Assembly (NCBI GenBank): GCA_938028585.1
Contig: CALIZH010000123.1
Coordinates: 1-5,436 of the forward strand
DNA length: 5,436 bases
Reading direction: 5' to 3'
Source of the DNA: an uncultured Actinomyces sp.
GTDB lineage: Bacteria > Actinomycetota > Actinomycetes > Actinomycetales > Actinomycetaceae
In this document: in pieces, positions 1 through 5,436 of the stretch
Numbering within the stretch: the stretch's first letter is position 1
How the letters are laid out: the number at the start of each line of letters is the position of its first letter
Translations under genes and position numbers: made by a program
Notes under the pieces: model-generated
Seen by the model: the letters and a program-made list of their open reading frames with translations, nothing else
Told to the model about the DNA's origin: nothing
Databases searched by the model: none

Positions 1-236
1 TCCAATTCCTTGCCGAGGCCTTGATCCTCTCCTTCCTCGGAGGGTGCGTTGGGTGCGTCATTGGAGCACTTGTCACCTGGGGGATGTGTATCGCATACGG
101 GTGGCCCGTCACCATCGCCTGGTATGTCATTGCCGCAGGTTTAGGTGCTCCCTTGGCGATTGGAGCAGTTGCGGGACTTTATCCTGCCCTGCGTGCGGCT
201 CACACACCGCCAACCGCTGCTCTGGCCTCGCAATAA
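1..236 (+). CDS. ABC transporter permease, FtsX/MacB type (C-terminal fragment)
   Basis: This is the 3' end of a gene cut by the window edge: 77 codons are visible, read from base 3 to a TAA stop. The fragment holds two hydrophobic stretches, at about visible residues 8-31 and 38-60. It ends in GLYPALRAAHTPPTAALASQ, which resembles the 'P-A-x-R-A-A-x-x-x-P-x-x-A-L' tail that closes the FtsX-like permease domain of MacB/LolC-type ABC exporters. The start (QFLAEAL.LS..GG..G) also matches the usual lead-in to the last transmembrane hairpin of that domain. Family members sit in the cytoplasmic membrane with a separate ATPase and move lipids, peptides or drugs, or transmit force to the cell envelope. 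The substrate cannot be told from this fragment, and an ATPase gene would be expected to the left of the window. The gene converges on the acyl-CoA ligase gene and stops 5 nt before a strong hairpin. The family call is fairly secure; the function is not. Confidence 0.75.
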   Translation, partial: QFLAEALILSFLGGCVGCVIGALVTWGMCIAYGWPVTIAWYVIAAGLGAPLAIGAVAGLYPALRAAHTPPTAALASQ

Positions 237-241
237 GAAGA

Positions 242-279
242 ACCCGGTGCATCGCTTCTCCTCAAGCGATGCACCGGGT
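242..279. terminator. Perfect 16-bp hairpin terminator between convergent genes
   Basis: Bases 242-257 (acccggtgcatcgctt) are exactly complementary to 264-279, leaving a 6-nt loop (ctcctc). The stem is GC-rich at its base. Read on the minus strand, the stem is followed by ttcttcttattg, a U-rich tail typical of intrinsic termination, so it should end transcripts of the acyl-CoA ligase unit, whose stop lies about 65 nt upstream on that strand. On the plus strand the hairpin begins 5 nt after the permease stop codon but is followed by a poor U-tract. Plus-strand termination is therefore plausible but weaker, and bidirectional use is an inference. Confidence 0.85.
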
Positions 280-344
280 AGAGCCGTTAATTCATTGGTG
301 ATTCAATGCGCTGGGCACGTCTATTGCGTGTTTAGTCCAGTTTC

Positions 345-2270
345 TTATTCGCTTTGAACAGGGCCCCCGTAGATGCTGTCAATCACCTCTGCATAGCGCT
401 GAAGAACTGCCTTGCGTTTGACCTTGAGAGAAGGGGTGAGCAGTCCATTCGCCTCGGTGAAATCACTTGTGAGGACGTGGATCTTTCGAATCGATTCTGC
501 GCGTGAAACATGTTGATTCGCACGCTCAACGGCACGTTCCAGAGCTGAAAGCACCTCGATATTCGTGGCAGCCTCGCTGATTGACATGGGAGGCAATCCG
601 TGGTTTTTGAGCCACAATTGAAGCATTTCTGGATCGAGCGTGATGAGTGCCGAAATGAAGGGACGCTTATCGCCTACGACAATCACCTGTGAGATCAAAG
701 GATGCCCACGCAAGGGGTCTTCCAGTGACGCTGGTGCGACGTTCTTCCCACCAGCAGTGACAATAATGTCTTTAGCGCGACCCGTAATTCGGACGTAGCC
801 ATCGCGGTCAAGCGAACCTAAATCACCGCTCTTAAACCAACCGTCCTCGGTAAAGGCCTCGGCAGTGGCCTCGGGATTATTGTGGTAGCCGCGGAAAACC
901 GATGGCCCCTTAATAAGGATTTCTCCTTCTTCGGAGATGCGTACCGAAAGGGGAGGAAGCGCTGGCCCAACGGTGCCAATCTTTGACAAGCGAGGTGTAT
1001 TCACGGAAAGAGGGCCCACAGTTTCTGTAAGGCCGTAGCCTTCCAAGACGGGAAGTCCGAGTCCGGTATAGAAATGGGCAAGTCTTTGCGATAGGGGAGC
1101 GCCACCGGAGATGATGTAGTGAGCGTTGCCGCCGACAAGCTGCAGAATCTTTGAATAAACCAAGCGAGTAGCAGCAGCGTGCTGCATCTTCAGGCGGCGT
1201 GAGGGACCTTCGGGAGTTTCAAGTGCCTGCGAGTATTCGACAGCGACGTTTGCAGCCCAGCGGAAGATCTTTTGTTTTCCGCCGCGACCAGCCTTCGCAT
1301 CGGCAGAGTTATAAATCTTTTCAAGGACACGAGGAACAACAAGCAGATACGAAGGTTTGAAAGTTGCCAGGTCTGAGAGCAGATTCTTGATATTAGGGGT
1401 GTGGCCAAGGATTCCTTCGCCACTGAGCTGGAATACCTGGAGGAAACGCGCGAAAACATGGGCGAGGGGAAGGAAAAGGAGCAAACGTGAATCTTGCCCC
1501 ATGGCGATTTCAGGCATCCATGCGTGGGAGTTGAGCGCGAGCTCAGTGAAATTGCCGTGGGTGATTTCAGTGCCCTTCGGGCGTCCCGTTGTCCCCGATG
1601 TGTAAACAATCGTTGCCAGGGTATCGGTAGTCAGTGCTTGAGTTCGGGCTGCAACAGATGCGCGTGGAACTGTGATACCCGCATCTCGGATAGTCTGCAT
1701 TGCTTCCGCGTCAAGGGAGAGCACGGTGATGTCATCTTTACCAAGACGGTGACACGCATCCAGTGCCAGTTCGCGCTGAGTGACTGTCTCCGTTACTACG
1801 GCACGGACGTCTGCATCTTTGATGATGTACTCAATCTGCTCGCCCGAGGATGTTTCATAAATTGGAACGGGGAGTAACCCCGCGGTCCATGCGGCAAAGT
1901 CTAGGAGCGTCCACTCGTAGCGTGTTCGTGACATGATCGCGATTGCATCACCATAGTTAAGCCCCAGACCGATGAGTCCAGCTGCGGTGGTCTGGACGTC
2001 TTCGTAGAACTCTGCTGCAGTCATGTTCTGCCACGTCGACCCCATTTCGAGCTTGCGTGCAATCAGCGGGCGTCGGGGTGCACGCTGGACGCGCTTGGCC
2101 AGAAGGTGGGGGATTGTCGTGTGCTCATCAATACGAACCAAGACGGGCGCATGCCATTCCAAAGCGTGGGTTTCACCGTCGATAACGTCTTCGTTACCTG
2201 GGGCGGGCTCTGCGGGTAAAACGCTGGTGTTCTCGGCTGGAAGTTCCGTGTGTGCGGGTGTTTCAGACAT
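345..2270 (-). CDS. fadD: Long-chain fatty acid-CoA ligase (AMP-forming), FadD15-like
   Basis: This 641-residue enzyme of the ANL adenylate-forming superfamily should activate fatty acids with ATP and CoA to acyl-CoA through an acyl-AMP intermediate, at the cytoplasm/membrane face. All core motifs are present: the phosphate-binding loop YTSGTTGRPKG (223-233), GYGLTET (411-417), the ribose-binding aspartate in SGDLG (D483), the hinge GYVRITGRAKD (491-501), and the C-terminal PSLKVKR (613-619) with the likely catalytic lysine K616. The length is close to the bacterial long-chain subfamily (about 600 residues). The extra length is mostly an acidic, proline-rich N-terminal tail of about 38 residues before homology begins. 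The ATG lies 4 nt after the stop of the upstream ClC gene, and its GAAGG ribosome-binding motif overlaps that stop, which suggests translational coupling. The exact chain length is not predictable. Use in phospholipid synthesis, beta-oxidation or complex lipid assembly all remain possible. Confidence 0.92.
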   Translation of the reverse strand: MSETPAHTELPAENTSVLPAEPAPGNEDVIDGETHALEWHAPVLVRIDEHTTIPHLLAKRVQRAPRRPLIARKLEMGSTWQNMTAAEFYEDVQTTAAGLIGLGLNYGDAIAIMSRTRYEWTLLDFAAWTAGLLPVPIYETSSGEQIEYIIKDADVRAVVTETVTQRELALDACHRLGKDDITVLSLDAEAMQTIRDAGITVPRASVAARTQALTTDTLATIVYTSGTTGRPKGTEITHGNFTELALNSHAWMPEIAMGQDSRLLLFLPLAHVFARFLQVFQLSGEGILGHTPNIKNLLSDLATFKPSYLLVVPRVLEKIYNSADAKAGRGGKQKIFRWAANVAVEYSQALETPEGPSRRLKMQHAAATRLVYSKILQLVGGNAHYIISGGAPLSQRLAHFYTGLGLPVLEGYGLTETVGPLSVNTPRLSKIGTVGPALPPLSVRISEEGEILIKGPSVFRGYHNNPEATAEAFTEDGWFKSGDLGSLDRDGYVRITGRAKDIIVTAGGKNVAPASLEDPLRGHPLISQVIVVGDKRPFISALITLDPEMLQLWLKNHGLPPMSISEAATNIEVLSALERAVERANQHVSRAESIRKIHVLTSDFTEANGLLTPSLKVKRKAVLQRYAEVIDSIYGGPVQSE

Positions 2271-2271
2271 G

Positions 2272-2277
2272 CCTTCA
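2272..2277 (-). promoter_or_regulatory. Stop/RBS/start overlap coupling the ClC and acyl-CoA ligase genes
   Basis: On the minus strand the junction reads tgaaggcatg: the TGA stop of the ClC gene, four bases, then the ATG of the ligase. The only Shine-Dalgarno-like motif, GAAGG, overlaps the stop codon and leaves just 1 nt before the ATG. That is short for independent initiation but fits re-initiation by ribosomes finishing the upstream gene. The overlap is seen directly; coupling is an inference. Confidence 0.6.
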
Positions 2278-4149
2278 GTCTACGTGTCCAGAAGCGTGAG
2301 AATGGTGTTCTTTCCAACGAGATCCCCATGATGTCTTCTGCCCTGCTGCGATGGCGCGCTTTTGTTGCGTAGCAATTTCCTTCACGAGGCTCTGCTGAGT
2401 GATCCATCCCAAGAGGTGAGGAGTGGTGGGATCCTCGTCCACGACCGCGAGCGCCCACGGATTATCGTTTTCGCTCATTCGAGAAAGGACCAGAGAGGGG
2501 CGGGCTGATTGAGGTAATGAAGAAGATGTGTCTAGAGCAAGAGAAGAGATTTGTGTGTGTGGCGGAAGCCCTCGTGAAAGGAAAGAACCAAGTTCATTTA
2601 CAGTGAGCATCCCCAAGTAACGGGGCTGATCGCGATAGCGGTCTGTCGCGGCGATGACAGGAAGAGACGGGGCAGAGGCTGCTTGGAAATACTCCTGCGC
2701 CTGTAGAAGCGTCATGTCATCAGTTAATACTCGGTTTGGCTTTGTCATGAGTTGACGCGCGCTTCGGCGGCCAAGCAGGGTGTCGTCGACGGGTTCGTGG
2801 AGGACGTCACCTCGGCGGCGAAGCTTCTCTGTGTAGATCGTTGAACGGGTGAAAAGCCTCGAGGTGAAGGTGGCGATGATGACAGCCAGCATCATTGGTA
2901 AAACCAAAGAGTATTGACCTGTCATCTCGACGATGATGAGAACCGCAGTCATTGGTGCGCGTGCTGCTCCAGCAAAAGCTGCTCCCATTCCGATGACGCC
3001 AAAGATCGCGCTTTGAGAAACTGCCCAAGGGGAAACCAGTTGACCGAAGATCATCCCCGTCATTGCCCCCATAAAGAGTGTTGGGGCAAAAACTCCTCCT
3101 GATCCGCCGATACCGATGGTGTAGGAGGTATAGAGAATTCTTCCGACTAATAGAAGAGCGAGGAAAGGTATCGAGTAAGAGCCAAAAATCGCGGAAATTT
3201 CGATGGGGTAGCCCGAACCGTACATGTAGGGGAAAGCGATGAGTGCACCTCCCAGAGCGATGCTCAAGACCCCTGCGCGGCACCAGTTGGGGAGGGGAAT
3301 ATGCGACCAGAGAGCATCAATCCAGTCCTCGCTGAGATAAAGGAACTTTGAGAAAGCGAGTCCGACAAGTCCCGCGATGACACCGAGGATGGCGACCCAC
3401 CCGATATCGGGAAGTGACTGCAAGGGGAAAGTCTCACCTAAATCAATGAGGGGATGATCACCAACGGCGGCCCGCGTGACCAATGAGGCAAGGACAGAGG
3501 AAACGACAACGTAGCCAAAGGCCTCGGCAGTGAATTGGGTGAGGATCACTTCCAATGCAAAGAATGCGCCGGCTAGGGGAGCATGGAAAGTCGCTGCGAT
3601 TCCGGCCCCGCTGCCGCAGGCTGCTAAAAGGATCACTCGTTCCTTGGGAAGATGCAGGAGTGAGGCAAAAGATGATCCCAAAGATGCGCCGATCTGGACG
3701 ATTGGGCCCTCTCGCCCTGCAGAACCGCCGCCTCCGATGGTCAGGGCAGAAGCGAGTAGTTTGACGACTGCGACTTTTGCGGGGATGTAGCCTCCTTTTT
3801 GCTGGACGGCCAGCATGACCTCGGGAATCCCGTGTCCCTTTGCAGAAGGGGCAAAACGCGAGATGAGCGGTCCGTAAATGAAAGCCGAGATTACGGGAGC
3901 AATCAGGAGGAATATCCAAGCCGGAATGCCAAGGCGTCCGTGTGCCTGGCCGATGTGCTGCGTGTAGTCCCAGTAACCGGTACTGACCCAGGTCCACGCG
4001 CCAATCATGAGATTGAAAAGGACTGCTGCCGATCCGGCAATTGTGCCAACAATTGCTGCGGCAATAGCGAGCGCGCTTCTATGCGCGGTGCACATGCGGC
4101 CGATGTGCGAAGCAAAAGTGTCTGAGGCTGAAGTCTGAGGATCGCTCAC
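2275..4149 (-). CDS. clcA: ClC-family chloride channel/transporter with C-terminal CBS domain pair
   Basis: This 624-residue integral membrane protein should move chloride or similar anions across the cytoplasmic membrane. The ClC selectivity signatures appear in order: GHGIPE (105-110), GREGP (145-149) with gating glutamate E147, GSGAGIAATFHAPLAG (179-194), GIGGSGGVFAP (346-356), and a tyrosine (Y439) matching E. coli Tyr445. The membrane core runs from about residue 25 to 445. A cytoplasmic tail follows with two CBS-like segments (about 463-525 and 535-595; RQLMTKP opens the first), which in relatives bind adenine nucleotides and modulate gating. Two differences from E. coli ClcA: the pore Ser107 position is His106, as in many bacterial GHG(I/V)PE members, and the internal proton glutamate E203 is Val201. 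It may therefore be a channel or an atypically coupled carrier. The GTG start is the most upstream possible, because an in-frame TAG lies immediately before it; no good ribosome-binding site precedes it. It is first in a unit with the acyl-CoA ligase. Confidence 0.93.
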   Translation of the reverse strand: MSDPQTSASDTFASHIGRMCTAHRSALAIAAAIVGTIAGSAAVLFNLMIGAWTWVSTGYWDYTQHIGQAHGRLGIPAWIFLLIAPVISAFIYGPLISRFAPSAKGHGIPEVMLAVQQKGGYIPAKVAVVKLLASALTIGGGGSAGREGPIVQIGASLGSSFASLLHLPKERVILLAACGSGAGIAATFHAPLAGAFFALEVILTQFTAEAFGYVVVSSVLASLVTRAAVGDHPLIDLGETFPLQSLPDIGWVAILGVIAGLVGLAFSKFLYLSEDWIDALWSHIPLPNWCRAGVLSIALGGALIAFPYMYGSGYPIEISAIFGSYSIPFLALLLVGRILYTSYTIGIGGSGGVFAPTLFMGAMTGMIFGQLVSPWAVSQSAIFGVIGMGAAFAGAARAPMTAVLIIVEMTGQYSLVLPMMLAVIIATFTSRLFTRSTIYTEKLRRRGDVLHEPVDDTLLGRRSARQLMTKPNRVLTDDMTLLQAQEYFQAASAPSLPVIAATDRYRDQPRYLGMLTVNELGSFLSRGLPPHTQISSLALDTSSSLPQSARPSLVLSRMSENDNPWALAVVDEDPTTPHLLGWITQQSLVKEIATQQKRAIAAGQKTSWGSRWKEHHSHASGHVD

Positions 4150-4155
4150 CTAGAC

Positions 4156-4161
4156 ATAGTA
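4156..4161 (-). promoter_or_regulatory. Candidate -10 element for leaderless transcription of the ClC gene
   Basis: On the minus strand the hexamer TACTAT fits the TANNNT actinobacterial -10 pattern. It is followed by exactly 6 nt (gtctag) and then the GTG start codon at 4149. That spacing would put the first transcribed base at, or next to, the start codon. No -35 resembling TTGACA is at the right distance. Six-base matches of this kind are common by chance, so the call rests mainly on spacing and on the missing Shine-Dalgarno. Confidence 0.3.
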
Positions 4162-4220
4162 GGTCTGCTCACCTGCAGCTGAGTGGGACTTGGGTGTTTG
4201 TGAATCGCTAAAAGAATACC

Positions 4221-4236
4221 TGTGATGGAGATCATA
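4221..4236. promoter_or_regulatory. CRP/GlxR-like near-palindromic operator candidate
   Basis: The sequence tgtgatggagatcata matches the CRP-family pattern TGTGA-N6-TCACA at 9 of 10 defined positions (TCATA replaces TCACA). It lies in the middle of the divergent region, about 72 bp from the ClC start and about 142 bp from the mdh ATG. Its right half overlaps a minus-strand TATGAT hexamer (4236 to 4231, 5 of 6 matches to TATAAT), which could be the -10 of the ClC unit. If real, a bound regulator would block that promoter or act on both units. The match is seen; regulation is an inference. Confidence 0.35.
4231..4236 (-). promoter_or_regulatory. Candidate -10 hexamer (TATGAT) for the clcA-fadD unit
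   Basis: Minus-strand TATGAT matches the sigma-70-type -10 at 5 of 6 positions. Upstream, ACGACA (4261 to 4256) is a partial -35 match (4 of 6), with a 19-bp spacer, slightly longer than ideal. Transcription from here would give a leader of roughly 75 nt before the GTG start. This competes with the leaderless alternative closer to the gene. Confidence 0.3.
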
Positions 4237-4330
4237 GGGAGAAATGCTGGATTCCTGTCGTACTTGGGACTGCTGACACCGCGAATTAGTCCTTCGAGGC
4301 AATAGGCTTGAGGAGTAACGATCATCAGGT

Positions 4331-4355
4331 CGTTGCGGCGAAGGATTGCCGCACG
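4331..4355 (+). other. Hairpin in the mdh 5' leader
   Basis: TGCGGC (4334-4339) pairs exactly with GCCGCA (4348-4353) around an 8-nt loop (gaaggatt). Two more base pairs (C4331-G4355 and G4332-C4354) extend the stem past a single bulged T at 4333. The helix ends 8 nt before the mdh ribosome-binding site. It could stabilise the messenger or keep the binding site exposed; the purine-rich loop itself resembles a Shine-Dalgarno. Whether it lies inside the transcript depends on the unmapped mdh promoter. Confidence 0.4.
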
Positions 4356-4363
4356 AAATAACT

Positions 4364-4370
4364 GAAGGAG
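4364..4370 (+). promoter_or_regulatory. Strong ribosome binding site of mdh
   Basis: GAAGGAG lies 8 nt before the ATG at 4379, an ideal Shine-Dalgarno. It decides the start: the same frame stays open back to a TTG at 4346, but that codon would place the binding site inside the coding sequence and add 11 residues without family resemblance ahead of the MAEPRIVTVTGAAG start typical of this enzyme. Confidence 0.85.
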
Positions 4371-4378
4371 TGCCCACA

Positions 4379-5368
4379 ATGGCAGAACCTCGTATTGTCA
4401 CCGTCACCGGTGCAGCCGGAAACATCGGTTACGCCCTTCTTTTCCGCATCGCTTCGGGAGCCGTGTTCGGCCCGGATACTCCCGTTAAGCTCAACCTGCT
4501 GGAGATCCCCCAGGGCGTGAAGGCCGCTGAGGGCACCGCAATGGAGCTTGATGACTGTGCATTCCCGCTGCTCGCAGGTGTGGATATCTACGATGATCCC
4601 AAGGCTGCATTCCAGGGCACTAACGCTGCCTTCCTGGTGGGCGCAATGCCTCGCCGTGCTGGCATGGAGCGCGCTGACCTCCTCGAGGCCAACGCCGGTA
4701 TCTTCGGCCCTCAGGGCAAGGCCATCAATGACGGCGCTGCTGAAGACGTGCGCGTTCTGGTTGTTGGCAACCCCGCAAACACCAACGCAACCATCGCAGC
4801 TCACGCAGCCGGTGACGTTCCCGCATCGCGCTTCACCGCAATGATGCGTCTGGATCACAACCGTGCAATCTCGCAGCTGGCACACAAGACCGGTGCAGCT
4901 GTTGCCGACGTGAAGAACTTGGTCGTGTGGGGCAACCACTCCGCAGATCAGTACCCCGACGTCTCCTACGCAACTGTTGCAGGCAAGGCAGCAACCGAGC
5001 TTGTTGACGAGGCGTGGCTTGCAGATTACTTCCGCCCGACCGTTGCCAAGCGCGGCGCGGCGATCATTGAGGCACGCGGTGCATCCTCTGCTGCATCTGC
5101 CGCAAATGCCGCAATCGATCACATGCACGATTGGGTACTGGGAACCCCCGCCGGAGAGTTCACCACCGCTGCAATCATGTCCGATGGCCAGCACTACGGT
5201 GTTCCCGCAGGCCTGTGCTTCGGCTTCCCCGTCACCTCTGATGGTGGCGAGTGGAAGGTTGTCGAGGGCCTCGAGGTTTCTGAGGCAACTCGCGCTGGCA
5301 TCGATCACAACATTGCTGCTCTCCAGGACGAATACAACACCGTCAAGGAGCTCGGCTTCATTAAGTGA
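4379..5368 (+). CDS. mdh: Malate dehydrogenase (NAD-dependent, cytosolic-type fold)
   Basis: This 329-residue enzyme interconverts malate and oxaloacetate with NAD in the cytoplasm, a TCA-cycle step. The length equals the usual 325-330 of the group found in actinobacteria and Thermus and resembling eukaryotic cytosolic MDH. Visible landmarks are the dinucleotide loop GAAGNIG (11-17), an acidic residue at the end of the second beta strand (E42 in LLEIP) that favours NAD over NADP, the mobile-loop substrate arginines R92 and R98 in PRRAGMER, NPANTN (131-136), the RLDHNR motif (157-162) with D159 and R162, and the catalytic histidine H187 in WGNHS. D159 and H187 form the proton-relay pair. Nothing essential is missing. 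Codons are strongly biased (GCA/GCT/GCC alanines, AAC, CGC/CGT, CTC/CTG), more so than in the two minus-strand genes, fitting high expression. It is divergent from the ClC/acyl-CoA ligase unit and appears monocistronic as far as the window shows. Confidence 0.97.
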   Translation: MAEPRIVTVTGAAGNIGYALLFRIASGAVFGPDTPVKLNLLEIPQGVKAAEGTAMELDDCAFPLLAGVDIYDDPKAAFQGTNAAFLVGAMPRRAGMERADLLEANAGIFGPQGKAINDGAAEDVRVLVVGNPANTNATIAAHAAGDVPASRFTAMMRLDHNRAISQLAHKTGAAVADVKNLVVWGNHSADQYPDVSYATVAGKAATELVDEAWLADYFRPTVAKRGAAIIEARGASSAASAANAAIDHMHDWVLGTPAGEFTTAAIMSDGQHYGVPAGLCFGFPVTSDGGEWKVVEGLEVSEATRAGIDHNIAALQDEYNTVKELGFIK

Positions 5369-5436
5369 ATCTCGCCGAAACGTACGGTTTGATCAAGAGT
5401 CGGTTCGCCTGATTTTCTTGGTCTAACGGCTTGAGG
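5369..5436. other. Sequence downstream of mdh, no feature recognised
   Basis: These 68 bp up to the window edge hold no recognisable coding start with a ribosome-binding site and no strong terminator. Only a 4-bp stem (aaac/gttt around gtacg, 5378-5390) and a TTTTCTT run (5414-5420) not preceded by a stable hairpin were seen. The mdh terminator or the next gene may lie beyond the edge. Confidence 0.5.

Larger units (their letters stand above)
4150..4378. promoter_or_regulatory. Divergent intergenic promoter region between clcA-fadD and mdh
   Basis: These 229 bp separate the starts of two divergently transcribed units, so both promoters should lie here. Small frames crossing it on the minus strand have no recognisable product or ribosome-binding site. 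Candidate signals are listed separately: a TATGAT -10-like hexamer, a second TACTAT hexamer next to the ClC start, a CRP-like near-palindrome and a leader hairpin before mdh. I could not find a convincing -35/-10 pair for mdh. The best is TTGGGA (4264-4269), with only weak AT-rich sequence (gaattagt, 4283-4290) near the expected spacing. Confidence 0.6.

Noticed and set aside
311..340. Interrupted inverted repeat (ctgg...ccag with inner cacg/cgtg) followed by TTTCTT, considered as a plus-strand terminator for the permease gene
   Set aside because: The stem is broken into two 4-bp pieces with unequal internal loops; the perfect hairpin at 242-279 is a far better candidate.
2063..2458. A 131-codon minus-strand frame spanning the junction of the ClC and ligase genes, considered as a fusion or frameshift product
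   Set aside because: Both flanking genes are intact with proper ends, and this third frame has no recognisable domain.
3458..3997. A 179-codon minus-strand frame within the ClC gene
   Set aside because: Arginine/proline-rich out-of-frame shadow of a well-supported membrane protein gene; no independent signals.
4146..4425. Two small minus-strand frames (77 and 91 codons) crossing the divergent intergenic region
   Set aside because: They have no ribosome-binding site, no family resemblance, overlap each other in different frames and run into the mdh start; they look like chance frames.
4325..5308. A 327-codon open frame on the minus strand lying almost entirely antisense to mdh
   Set aside because: Its product is cysteine- and glycine-rich with no recognisable domain, and the sense strand encodes a full, motif-complete malate dehydrogenase. 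The open frame is explained by the strong codon bias of mdh, which removes stop triplets in that antisense frame.
5369..5436. Possible tRNA T-arm-like string (ggttcgcct) or mdh terminator downstream of mdh
   Set aside because: No acceptor or anticodon stem can be built around it, and no stable hairpin precedes the T-run; the sequence is too short to judge further.

Overview
The window looks like ordinary chromosomal housekeeping DNA from a moderately high-GC actinobacterium. The malate dehydrogenase, the FadD15-like acyl-CoA ligase and the ClC protein all have an actinobacterial look. A member of the Actinomycetaceae (Actinomyces/Schaalia-like) is my best guess, made by eye from protein character only. 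I see no insertion sequences, phage genes, CRISPR arrays, tRNA or rRNA genes, and no convincing new biological system.

Layout, left to right. (1) The last 77 codons of an FtsX/MacB-type ABC transporter permease on the + strand, cut by the window edge. (2) A short convergent intergenic gap holding a perfect 16-bp hairpin, very likely a shared or bidirectional terminator. (3) A minus-strand two-gene unit, transcribed right to left: a ClC-family anion channel/transporter with a C-terminal CBS pair (GTG start at 4149), followed after only 4 nt by an AMP-forming long-chain fatty acid-CoA ligase (ATG at 2270). (4) A 229-bp divergent promoter region (4150-4378). (5) A complete malate dehydrogenase gene, mdh, on the + strand (4379-5368), with a clear ribosome binding site. 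(6) 68 bp of trailing sequence with no recognisable feature.

How they work together: mdh is a central carbon (TCA/malate-oxaloacetate) enzyme and its codon use suggests high expression. The ClC protein and the acyl-CoA ligase are probably co-transcribed and translationally coupled, although they share no obvious pathway. One handles anions across the membrane and the other activates fatty acids for lipid synthesis or degradation. The ABC permease belongs to a separate transcription unit that converges on them.

The points most worth a second look are: the ClC protein carries the gating glutamate but has valine where the E. coli exchanger has its internal proton glutamate; its GTG start lacks a Shine-Dalgarno but has a -10-like hexamer at leaderless spacing; the divergent region holds a CRP/GlxR-like near-palindrome; and the mdh leader can fold a hairpin just upstream of its ribosome binding site.
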